Assembly: GCA_021816165.1 (NCBI GenBank) | Contig: JAKAYZ010000141.1 | Coordinates: 1 to 6,496, forward strand | Reading direction: 5' to 3' | DNA length: 6,496 nt | Source of the DNA: Planctomycetota bacterium | GTDB lineage: Bacteria; Planctomycetota; Phycisphaerae; WQYP01 | The notes under the pieces: generated by a model | Database searches by the model: none | What the model saw: only the letters and a program-made list of their open reading frames with translations | What the model was told of the DNA's origin: nothing | Part shown: piece by piece, positions 1 to 5,453 of the stretch | Layout of the letters: each line of letters opens with the position of its first letter | Numbering within the stretch: the first letter of the stretch is position 1 | Position numbers and translations under genes: made by a program

Positions 1-1
1 C

Positions 2-661
2 CTGTGGCATCGGTTGAACGCACGACGGTTGGTGTTTCTGTCCGGGTTGCTGACGGTTGCTGCCGTCGCGGTTGTGGCAGCGACCGTTTTATTCATAACC
101 CCGGGTCGCCATCTGCAACCCACCCCCGACACGGCGTTGCGGATACTTGCGTCGCACGATGCCCAATGGGCGGATGTCAATAAAACCGGAAAATCTGGCC
201 AGGTACATTCGCGAGGAAATATATCGCTGGTCCACGGGTTGGCTGAGGTGACACTGGCGAACGGCGTAAATCTGGTTTTGCTCTCGCCAGTCACCCTGCG
301 AGTCCATTCACCCATCTATGTGACTTTGGTTTCCGGGCGATTGGTCGCCACCGTCCCGCACAAGGACATCGGCTTTACCGTCGCCACGACGCAGGGAGAT
401 ATCACCGATCTCGGCACACAGTTTGGTGTTAAAGCGGGACCACAAAAACCCACCATTACCTGCGTCTTCAGGGGGTATGTGCGGGCCGCCATCAGAAATT
501 CGGCCGGCCGGTTACTCGCCAGCCGTGTGCTTGTGGCCCGTCAAGCGGCGCGCATGGAGTTGACAGAGACCCACGGCAGGCCGCGGGCCGTGTTGTCGCT
601 CATTCCCCCTCCGCCACTCGGTTTCATCACGCCCGAAAACCTTAAAAGTGCCATCAGATAG
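2..661 (+). CDS. FecR-like membrane protein (5'-partial): TM segment plus FecR periplasmic domain
   Basis: The reading frame is open to the left edge of the window, so the gene starts upstream. A TTG at 14 is the first possible start inside the window but falls just before the membrane segment and is unlikely to be the true start. From the TTG, residues 6-30 (roughly LVFLSGLLTV through ATVLFI) form one hydrophobic helix. The periplasmic part follows, with FecR-family blocks: an 'LANGVNLVLLSPVTLRV' strand pair, 'VSGRLVATVP', 'GFTVATTQGDITDLGTQFGV' and a 'CVFRGYVRA' strand. FecR proteins (known) span the inner membrane. Their short cytoplasmic N-terminus binds an ECF sigma factor and their periplasmic domain senses a signal; planctomycetes have many FecR-like proteins beside ECF sigma genes and pilin-like genes. 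The visible part has no LamG domain after FecR. The missing N-terminus (sigma-binding part) and any sigma gene lie outside the window, so the anti-sigma role is inferred. The stop TAG is at 659-661. A small GC hairpin (664-676) follows, without a T-run. Confidence 0.85.
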   Translation: MWHRLNARRLVFLSGLLTVAAVAVVAATVLFITPGRHLQPTPDTALRILASHDAQWADVNKTGKSGQVHSRGNISLVHGLAEVTLANGVNLVLLSPVTLRVHSPIYVTLVSGRLVATVPHKDIGFTVATTQGDITDLGTQFGVKAGPQKPTITCVFRGYVRAAIRNSAGRLLASRVLVARQAARMELTETHGRPRAVLSLIPPPPLGFITPENLKSAIR

Positions 662-663
662 GC

Positions 664-676
664 GGCTCGCCGAGCC
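664..676 (+). other. Short GC-rich hairpin after the FecR stop codon
   Basis: GGCTC (664-668) and GAGCC (672-676) pair around a 3-nt loop. No T-run follows, so it is not a standard intrinsic terminator. It lies between the FecR stop and the small ORF and could affect mRNA stability or translation of that ORF. Confidence 0.35.
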
Positions 677-693
677 ATGACGTTGCCCCGCCA

Positions 694-921
694 ATGCACC
701 GTTTTGCGGTCACCCACTGCGTATTGTGCCTGTGCATCGCCGGTGTGGCCGCGTGGCTTGTGCACGCTCGTTTTAACGCTTGGGCTTCAGACCCGGTCGC
801 ACCCCAGACCCGTCGGCAGAAGTCCAGCGGCCTGCCGATAAAACCGCTCAATGCCCAACAGAGACCGCGAAAAGAAACCCCGCCGCACATTGCGCTTATT
901 ATAAAAATTTTTACGCCGTAG
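694..921 (+). CDS. Possible small membrane or secreted protein, 75 aa, unrecognised
   Basis: This ORF opens 32 bases after the FecR stop. Its first ~25 residues (HRFAVTHCVLCLCIAGVAAW...) are Cys-rich and hydrophobic, like a signal peptide or a single membrane helix. A polar, Pro/Arg/Lys-rich tail follows (TRRQKSSGLP, QQRPRKETPP), with a short hydrophobic end (HIALIIKIF). No family is recognised. There is no convincing Shine-Dalgarno sequence before the ATG; a GC hairpin (664-676) sits just upstream. A competing ATG at 677 opens another frame that ends at 841. Codon use is unremarkable. It could be a small accessory of the FecR protein or simply a chance ORF. Treat it as hypothetical. Confidence 0.35.
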   Translation: MHRFAVTHCVLCLCIAGVAAWLVHARFNAWASDPVAPQTRRQKSSGLPIKPLNAQQRPRKETPPHIALIIKIFTP

Positions 922-925
922 CTAG

Positions 926-954
926 TGGTAATGCCTGTTATTAAGTTTTATAAT
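926..954 (+). promoter_or_regulatory. Candidate sigma70-type promoter for the first pilin-like gene
   Basis: A perfect TATAAT (-10) lies at 949-954. At 17-bp spacing the -35 region (TGGTAA, 926-931) is weak, with 3 of 6 matches to TTGACA. An AT-rich perfect palindrome TAAAAATTTTTA (902-913) lies upstream and could act as an UP-like element. Transcription would start near 961, giving a leader of about 190 nt before the ATG at 1155. The -10 match is seen directly; function is inferred. Confidence 0.4.
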
Positions 955-960
955 CAGGGC

Positions 961-1008
961 GTCTGGTGTGACTGCCAAGTCACAAGTCTTACGCTTGGCA
1001 TTGCAGAC
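961..1008 (+). promoter_or_regulatory. Structured 5' leader with two mutually exclusive hairpins
   Basis: Fold A: TGTGACT (967-973) pairs with AGTCACA (978-984) around the loop GCCA. Fold B: GTCTG (961-965) pairs with CAGAC (1004-1008), and inside it TGCCAAG (973-979) pairs with CTTGGCA (994-1000). Bases 973-979 and 980-984 are used differently in the two folds, so they cannot coexist. The structure begins where transcription from the TATAAT at 949-954 should begin. It resembles a regulatory RNA or a DNA operator; it matches no riboswitch class that I recognise. Confidence 0.4.
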
Positions 1009-1098
1009 ACTGGTCGGTGTGCGGACAGCGATGATGGTTGTGGCAGCCGATGGAGAGTCGCGGAGATTGTGATATTGCGCCGGTGTGGACGGCGAGTT

Positions 1099-1125
1099 AG
1101 GCCCCAGCGGGGCGGGATTTGGCCT
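1099..1125 (+). other. GC-rich hairpin pair just upstream of the pilin-1 ribosome binding site
   Basis: GCCCC (1101-1105) pairs with GGGGC (1109-1113) around the loop AGC. Alternatively AGGCC (1099-1103) pairs with GGCCT (1121-1125). The two are mutually exclusive and sit 17-40 nt before the Shine-Dalgarno AGGAG at 1142-1146. There is no T-run, so this is not an obvious terminator. Confidence 0.3.
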
Positions 1126-1141
1126 CGTGGACAAATACTTT

Positions 1142-1146
1142 AGGAG
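1142..1146 (+). promoter_or_regulatory. Shine-Dalgarno site of the first pilin-like gene
   Basis: AGGAG lies 8 nt before the ATG at 1155. It decides the start in favour of 1155 over the in-frame ATG at 1119. Confidence 0.75.
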
Positions 1147-1154
1147 CTTTGTTT

Positions 1155-2213
1155 ATGATTGCTGATCGACGATTCAAGTCACCAGTAGGCGTTCACCGCA
1201 AGGGTTTCACTCTTGTGGAACTGCTGGTTGTTATTTCAATCATCGCGCTGCTCATTGCCATATTATTGCCGGCGTTGGCGAAGGCAAAAGCCCAAGCGGT
1301 AAGCGTCGGGTGCGCGGCCAACTTGCATTCCATCGGACAAATGCTGGCTGAATACGAAACGTCCTTCAACGATTCTATACCGTTTGGCATTTACGACGAC
1401 CCGAACTTGTACCCCGGAAATCCCGATGGGGCACACCCCAGCTACTGGCTGCCGTCGCCGGTTGGCTGGGCAACATTGCTTTACAGTTATAACTCCGGCC
1501 ACTCAATGCAACTTATGTGCGACCCGGCCGATACGGCGTGGGGTGGGACGGGGCCTGCAATGGATGTCAATTCATGGTCGGAGCAGTTTCTAAAGACATT
1601 TGTCTGCCCGGCCACAATTGTTCCAGATGTACCGTTCACTGGGTGGGAGGTTAATGGGGTGGAAGTGGTTGGGAATTTTGGTAGTACTTACTCCGCCAAT
1701 CCCAATTTCTTCCTTTACTACGGCACCCCCACGACGGGTTCTACAAAGCTGGACACCTGCTTTAAGGCCTCCAATGTTCAAACCCCTGCCGAAAGCCTTG
1801 CCGTTGGCGACGCGACACAATCGACGGATGGCGCGGGGTATTTCTCGAATGAGACCTTTGGATGGTGGGCACAAAACAGCACCATGAGTAATATTGGCTG
1901 GGACCCGATCATGGCGGGGGATTATAGGTACCCAACATTTATGATACCGTCAGACGGGCTTTTCGGTGGCACCGATTCGCAACTCGACAACAACGGCAGT
2001 GGATGGGAAACCGAGCTGAGATTCCGCCACGGCCAAGACGGTGACGCGCTCGGCTGGGCCAATGCCCTCTATTTTGACGGCCATGTGTCGGAAGTAGTAG
2101 CCAATTCCCTGCCGGCCGGGATGTCTCCGAGTCCGGCCAGCGAGGGCAGCGAGGATAATACCTTGCGAATTCTCAACGTTGTGAACCCGCAGCTCCCTTA
2201 CGGATTTAATTGA
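1155..2213 (+). CDS. Prepilin-like (type II pseudopilin-like) protein, planctomycete H-X-DG family
   Basis: The product is 352 aa. I chose the ATG at 1155 because AGGAG (1142-1146) sits 8 nt upstream; an in-frame ATG at 1119 has no such site and would add 12 unlikely residues. The N-terminus has a 17-residue basic leader ending HRKG, then the class III processing site [14 protein letters not shown]. Mature Phe1, Glu5 and Pro22 are all present, and the hydrophobic helix runs to about LLPALAKAKAQA. These features (known for TIGR02532-type prepilins) direct cleavage and methylation by a PilD-like prepilin peptidase and export through a type II secretion/type IV pilus-like machine. The body is Trp/Tyr/Gly/Asn-rich, with MCDPAD and FVCPAT cysteine motifs. 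Near the C-terminus His292 and Asp308-Gly309 form the H-X-DG signature, but with 15 residues between His and Asp rather than the usual 9. The tail NTLRILNVVNPQLPYGF is typical of the family. Body function is unknown. A strong terminator follows the gene, so it is probably its own transcript. Confidence 0.9.
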   Translation: MIADRRFKSPVGVHRKGFTLVELLVVISIIALLIAILLPALAKAKAQAVSVGCAANLHSIGQMLAEYETSFNDSIPFGIYDDPNLYPGNPDGAHPSYWLPSPVGWATLLYSYNSGHSMQLMCDPADTAWGGTGPAMDVNSWSEQFLKTFVCPATIVPDVPFTGWEVNGVEVVGNFGSTYSANPNFFLYYGTPTTGSTKLDTCFKASNVQTPAESLAVGDATQSTDGAGYFSNETFGWWAQNSTMSNIGWDPIMAGDYRYPTFMIPSDGLFGGTDSQLDNNGSGWETELRFRHGQDGDALGWANALYFDGHVSEVVANSLPAGMSPSPASEGSEDNTLRILNVVNPQLPYGFN

Positions 2214-2215
2214 TA

Positions 2216-2240
2216 GCGGCAGCTCGGCCAAGCTGGCCGC
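2216..2240 (+). other. Hairpin immediately after the pilin-1 stop codon
   Basis: GCGGC (2216-2220) pairs with GCCGC (2236-2240). AGCT (2221-2224) then pairs with AGCT (2231-2234), leaving G2235 bulged and a 6-nt loop. It is followed by AATGAAAACG rather than a T-run, and lies 18 nt before the true terminator. It may protect the 3' end or assist termination. Confidence 0.45.
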
Positions 2241-2258
2241 AATGAAAACGATTTTGCC

Positions 2259-2290
2259 GCTCGGCGGGTGAAAGCCCGCCGAGCTTTTTT
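2259..2290 (+). terminator. Rho-independent terminator after the first pilin-like gene
   Basis: GCTCGGCGGG (2259-2268) pairs perfectly with CCCGCCGAGC (2275-2284) around the loop TGAAAG. Six T residues follow (2285-2290). The 10-bp GC-rich stem plus T-tract is a textbook intrinsic terminator, and it separates the first pilin-like gene from the paralogous pair downstream. Confidence 0.92.
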
Positions 2291-2374
2291 GTTCGCGTTC
2301 CCTACGATGCCTTACCGAAAGCTACCCACAGGGGGAGGCGAGCACCACTCAAGGGCCAAAGGCGGGATAAAACT

Positions 2375-2415
2375 CCGGTAAGCCACTCCAACCGGCAACC
2401 AGCAATTGCCCCGGT
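2375..2415 (+). other. Intergenic sequence with competing hairpins
   Basis: The spacer 2291-2586 has no supported gene. Within it, ACCGGCAA (2391-2398) can pair with TTGCC (2406-2410) and GGT (2413-2415), with CC bulged and a 7-nt loop. Alternatively ACCGG (2391-2395) can pair with CCGGT at 2375-2379. No T-run follows either structure. The role is unknown; it may be a protein-binding site or chance structure. Confidence 0.3.
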
Positions 2416-2526
2416 TCATACACCACTCGTACTGAAGTTAGATATCCAACTGCATGCCCGCCAATGGCCGAGACCGAATGTGGCTTCAAACGGTGCCCGG
2501 ACCGCGTTAAAATCTTAAAAATAATC

Positions 2527-2555
2527 TTGCGAAATGATGTATCCGGAGTTACACT
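2527..2555 (+). promoter_or_regulatory. Candidate promoter for the second pilin-like gene
   Basis: TTGCGA (2527-2532) and TACACT (2550-2555) are separated by exactly 17 bp. Each matches 4 of 6 bases of the sigma70 consensus (TTGACA, TATAAT). Transcription would start near 2562, about 25 nt before the ATG at 2587. An AT-rich stretch with GTTAAAATCTTAA (2506-2518) lies just upstream. The terminator at 2259-2290 implies that a new promoter is needed in this spacer. Confidence 0.35.
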
Positions 2556-2586
2556 TCAAGAGCATAATCTGTTGGGAGTGTATACG

Positions 2587-3450
2587 ATGTCAGGCGGGGT
2601 TCCCACCAAGGGGCGGCGCGGTGCATTCACCCTGATTGAATTGACGGTTGTATTGGCGGCCGTTGCCGTCCTTGTTGCCTTGCTTCTGTCGGCCCTCGGC
2701 CGGGCCAGGTCGGTAGCCCAGATGGCACTCTGCGCTTCAAATCTGCAGCAGATGGGGGTCGCAACCCAAATGTACCTCGATGCGTGGAATTGCTATCCCG
2801 GCAACGCCGCGACTTTGGCCAACGGGGAAAGTTTTTCCATCTGGCAGCCCCGCTTGATGCTGTTTATGGCCAACAACCCGGCCGTTTTCTACTGCCCGGC
2901 CGAGCCTATTTCGGAGGAATGGTGGAACACCTTTGCGTCAGCCCAGAACAGCAAGGGCGTGTCGGTTTATGCGTCGTCCGAAGAGATGGGTTATGGATAT
3001 TTACCGGGGGAGGAATTATTAAATATTCCCCAATACTCCGCCGATGGTGAATATGCTAATTTTTCATATGGATACAACGTCTGGGGCACCGAGATTGGTA
3101 CACATCGGCAACTCGGGCTTGGCACGGGAACCTATCTGGTTGGAAAAGCGCACAACGCCCAACCAATCGCATCAGAAGTCGTTGATCCCGAGGATATGAT
3201 TGAGATAACGGATCGGGAATATTATGCCAAGCCGCAATACCCCTACGCCTACGAGGTGTGGCCTTCAAGACCGGATTTAAATCCTCCGTCAGATGTGCAT
3301 GACGGCTGTTCCAATACGCTCTTCTGCGATGGCCATGTTGCAACGATCACGCAAACCCGGCTTACCGTGTTGAAGCGTGGCCAAAACCCCGATGCGATCG
3401 CAAACAATATGATGTGGAATATTGACCACCAATACCATAAGCCTTTCTGA
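2587..3450 (+). CDS. Diverged prepilin-like H-X9-DG protein (tandem paralogue A)
   Basis: The product is 287 aa. I chose the ATG at 2587 because GGGAG (2573-2577) lies 9 nt upstream; the in-frame ATG at 2464 would bury the prepilin signal 54 residues inside the protein. The leader ends GRRGA before FTLIELTVV. The residue before the expected cleavage point is Ala, with Gly one place earlier, and the mature helix has Ser rather than Pro at position 22 (LLLSALGRA). Glu5 is kept. The body contains [51 protein letters not shown] and YEVWPS. His238 and Asp248-Gly249 give an exact H-X9-DG signature in SNTLFCDGHV, and the C-terminus is [14 protein letters not shown]. The family (known, TIGR04294) is associated with prepilin-type processing and is expanded in planctomycetes; the body function is unknown. 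By eye, well over half of the body matches the next gene. No terminator is visible before that gene, so read-through is possible. Confidence 0.88.
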   Translation: MSGGVPTKGRRGAFTLIELTVVLAAVAVLVALLLSALGRARSVAQMALCASNLQQMGVATQMYLDAWNCYPGNAATLANGESFSIWQPRLMLFMANNPAVFYCPAEPISEEWWNTFASAQNSKGVSVYASSEEMGYGYLPGEELLNIPQYSADGEYANFSYGYNVWGTEIGTHRQLGLGTGTYLVGKAHNAQPIASEVVDPEDMIEITDREYYAKPQYPYAYEVWPSRPDLNPPSDVHDGCSNTLFCDGHVATITQTRLTVLKRGQNPDAIANNMMWNIDHQYHKPF

Positions 3451-3746
3451 CCTACGCCGCACAAATATTCGCCCGTTACACCTGCTTTTTTACATATTGG
3501 CCAAGCCCGCCCGCGTGAAAATTTTAACTGAATCTGCCAAACAAACTTCCGTCGGTCGTTAAGATTTTAACATTCTGCAACGGTAAGAAGTGGTGGCGGA
3601 CTAGCCCTGATTCGCACAGGTATTACAACCGTGCGGACTCGCGGCATTCAACCAGGGTGCACGAGCTGGGAGTTTCTAACACCGAGGCTGCGCCGCTGGA
3701 TCGTATCTGGCTCCCTTCCGCTTGGTTTAACTTGTGAGGTCGACCC
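3451..3746 (+). promoter_or_regulatory. 296-base leader/spacer between the two paralogous pilin genes
   Basis: No gene is supported here. It contains an AT-rich imperfect duplication with ATTTTAAC at 3521-3528 and 3564-3571. The second copy belongs to the inverted repeat GTTAA-GATT-TTAAC (3558-3571). A hairpin lies at 3611-3637, and AACACCGAGGCTG (3678-3690) recurs upstream of the GH172 gene. The Shine-Dalgarno GAGG is at 3736-3739. No intrinsic terminator for the upstream gene is seen. No convincing -35/-10 pair was found. Confidence 0.4.
3611..3637 (+). other. Bulged hairpin in the leader of the third pilin-like gene
   Basis: TTCGCAC (3611-3617) pairs with GTGCGGA (3631-3637), including one T-G wobble. 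GGT (3619-3621) pairs with ACC (3628-3630). A3618 is a single-base bulge and ATTACA is the loop. There is no T-run. It could be an RNA regulatory element or a protein-binding hairpin 110 nt before the start codon. Confidence 0.4.
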
Positions 3747-4598
3747 ATGCCTGAAAACACTAAACCCGGTAGACGCCGCGGATTCACTATTGTGGAGCTA
3801 TTGGTTGTTATTTCGATAATCGCCCTGCTCATCGCCCTTCTGCTACCCGCCTTGAGCAAGGCCCGGGCGTTGGCTAACGCGGTCGTTTGTGAATCAAATC
3901 TTCGGCAAATGGGCATCGCGAGCCAAATGTATATTTCGCAATGGAAGGAATACCCCGGCAATGCGGTGACGCTGTCCAGCGGCCAGAACTTTTCCATCTG
4001 GCAATCCAGGCTGATGATTTACATGTCTAATAACCCGGCAGTTTTCTACTGCCCAGCCGAGCCGATATCGGAGAATTGGTGGAATACCTATGTATCAACG
4101 CCCCCAATCACCGGAGACCCGTTCTATGCCAGCGCCGCCGACCTGGGTTTTGGCTATAAAATTGGCGAGCAACTGCTTTACATTCCAGCAATCGGTGCCA
4201 ATGGGCTGCTTCAGAATTTTTCCTATGGCTACAACGTCTGGGGCGTGCAACACGGAGGATTTCCAGAGCTAGGCTTGGGTACCGGTCCATACTATCAATA
4301 CCAAAACCAACCGGCCGCGTCCGCCGTCGTCGACCCCACACAGATGATTGAAATTACCGACCGGCAATATATGGTGCACCCTCTGTACAATTACGTCTAT
4401 GAGGTTTGGCCATCAGAGCCACAGTACAATCCACCGTCTAATGTGCATGCGGGTGATTCCAATGTTCTATTCTGTGACGGGCATGTATCGCCATATCCCG
4501 AGACGGCCTTGGTGGATATAACCAGAGGCCAAAGCACCAGTGCCGTTAAGATGAACATGATGTGGAATATCGATCACCAGTATCATCTGCCGTTTTAG
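3747..4598 (+). CDS. Prepilin-like H-X9-DG protein (tandem paralogue B)
   Basis: The product is 283 aa. GAGG (3736-3739) lies 7 nt before the ATG. A 12-residue leader ends GRRRG, then the processing site [14 protein letters not shown] with Phe1, Glu5 and Pro22 all present, and the helix continues to [13 protein letters not shown]. This is a standard class III prepilin signal for a PilD-like peptidase (known for TIGR02532). The body has [51 protein letters not shown] and YEVWPS. His234 and Asp244-Gly245 form H-X9-DG in [10 protein letters not shown], and the C-terminus is [14 protein letters not shown]. All of these blocks are shared with the preceding gene, whereas the N-terminal helix is closer to that of the first pilin-like gene. 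It is probably exported and either anchored by the helix or assembled as a pseudopilin. The ligand or structural role is unknown. The next gene starts 110 nt later with no clear terminator between, so co-transcription is possible. Confidence 0.92.
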   Translation: MPENTKPGRRRGFTIVELLVVISIIALLIALLLPALSKARALANAVVCESNLRQMGIASQMYISQWKEYPGNAVTLSSGQNFSIWQSRLMIYMSNNPAVFYCPAEPISENWWNTYVSTPPITGDPFYASAADLGFGYKIGEQLLYIPAIGANGLLQNFSYGYNVWGVQHGGFPELGLGTGPYYQYQNQPAASAVVDPTQMIEITDRQYMVHPLYNYVYEVWPSEPQYNPPSNVHAGDSNVLFCDGHVSPYPETALVDITRGQSTSAVKMNMMWNIDHQYHLPF

Positions 4599-4708
4599 GT
4601 GTGGGCGGTGTGGTACCAAATTCCGGGGATTTCAGACCGGTGCGGTGTATTATAGAGTTTGTTGAGCAGTGATGCTTTTCCTTCTCCTTTTTACAGGTGG
4701 TGAATTCA

Positions 4709-5290
4709 ATGCATAAATATTGGTTGCGGTTGGTACCGGTTCTTTTCGTTTCACTGGCTTTCAGCTTTGGCGGATGCAGCCAGATGCCTGCCAATTCGCT
4801 ATCGTGGCACAAAAAGTTACATCACATACTGCCCCTGTACGGCGATCGCAATTGGATCGCGATTGTAGATTCCGCATACCCCGATCAAAGCCGCGCTGGT
4901 GTTGAGACGATCGTCACGCATCAGAGCATGTACAAGGTGCTTAAATATGTTCTTGCGGCGGTCGCCAAGGCACCCAACATCCGGGCCGAGGCCTATACCG
5001 ACCGCGAGCTACAATTTGTCACCAATACCCAGGCACCCGGCATCGGAGCCTACCGCAAGGAAATCGACAGCATTCTCATGGCGGCTGGTGTTCCCCATCA
5101 CCAGCGTATGCATATCAAAAGCATTCATCTGCTCAATGAGAAGGGGAAAATTTATAAAATCCTGATTCTGAAGACGAACCTGACTATGGCCTACACCTCG
5201 GTATTTTTGCACCTTAAGTGTGGATACTGGACCAACGCCGATGAGCGAGAACTGCGAAAAGTTATGGCCCAGGCCAAAGCCGGCAAATAA
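4709..5290 (+). CDS. Probable lipoprotein with RbsD/FucU-like (sugar anomerase) domain
   Basis: The product is 193 aa from the ATG at 4709. AGGTGG (4695-4700) lies 8 nt upstream; GTG codons at 4697 and 4700 overlap this site and are rejected as starts. The N-terminus (YWLRLVPVLFVSLAFSFGGC) is a lipoprotein-type signal with Cys23. The lipobox is imperfect because Phe rather than Leu occupies -3. The domain then reads LHHILPLYGDRNWIAIVDSAYP (residues 37-58), which resembles the first strand of RbsD/FucU proteins (GH-x-D then xDAxxP). Near the end, ILKTNLTMAYTSVFLHLKCGYW resembles their final Y-x-N-x-x-L-x-x-G strand. RbsD/FucU proteins (known) interconvert ring forms of ribose or fucose. Here Asp46 stands where the family has catalytic His, and Ser164 where it has Asn; Asp54 and Tyr162 fit. 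It may therefore bind sugar rather than catalyse. The assignment rests on remembered motifs, not a search. The GH172 gene 163 nt downstream fits a sugar role. Confidence 0.55.
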   Translation: MHKYWLRLVPVLFVSLAFSFGGCSQMPANSLSWHKKLHHILPLYGDRNWIAIVDSAYPDQSRAGVETIVTHQSMYKVLKYVLAAVAKAPNIRAEAYTDRELQFVTNTQAPGIGAYRKEIDSILMAAGVPHHQRMHIKSIHLLNEKGKIYKILILKTNLTMAYTSVFLHLKCGYWTNADERELRKVMAQAKAGK

Positions 5291-5453
5291 ATCGTCTGCT
5301 GAAGACCGCTACGAAATAAGCCCCGCACTGCTGCTGCAGGTGGTCATCTGGTCTGTGAGATATAGTTCAACACCGAGGCTGACGTCGCATGACACATGAC
5401 TCGACAGGCTCTGCGAACTATGAGGGTGATATCGCCTCCGAAAGGAGTTATGC
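5291..5453 (+). promoter_or_regulatory. Leader of the GH172 gene with a shared 13-mer and RBS-sequestering hairpin
   Basis: TATAGT (5361-5366) is a 5-of-6 match to a -10 box, but no good -35 lies at 16-18 bp. AACACCGAGGCTG (5369-5381) is identical to a stretch upstream of the third pilin-like gene. The Shine-Dalgarno AAAGGAG (5441-5447) lies 6 nt before the GTG at 5454. Its GGAG (5444-5447) can pair with CTCC (5436-5439) around a GAAA tetraloop, and GAGG (5422-5425) can compete for CCTC (5435-5438). Confidence 0.4.

Noticed and set aside
902..913. Perfect palindrome TAAAAATTTTTA as an independent operator or origin element
   Set aside because: It is short and purely AT, overlaps the end of a possible ORF, and is better explained as AT-rich sequence upstream of a promoter.
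1119..1154. ATG at 1119 as the start of the first pilin-like gene
   Set aside because: The ATG at 1155 has AGGAG at proper spacing and gives a normal short prepilin leader; the longer form adds 12 residues with no support.
2464..2586. ATG at 2464 as the start of the second pilin-like gene
   Set aside because: It would place the prepilin signal 54 residues in and cover the candidate promoter. GGGAG before the ATG at 2587 supports the shorter form.
3481..3510. T-run at 3485-3491 as a terminator for the second pilin-like gene
   Set aside because: No stable stem precedes the T-run; the preceding bases do not form a GC-rich hairpin.
3623..3997. Antisense ORF of 124 codons over the third pilin-like gene
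   Set aside because: It mirrors the conserved prepilin N-terminus on the opposite strand and has no recognisable domain or ribosome site.
4598..4613. Direct repeat GGTGTGG-GC-GGTGTGG overlapping the stop of the third pilin-like gene
   Set aside because: Only two 7-mers in a GT-rich stretch; likely chance and no function is suggested.
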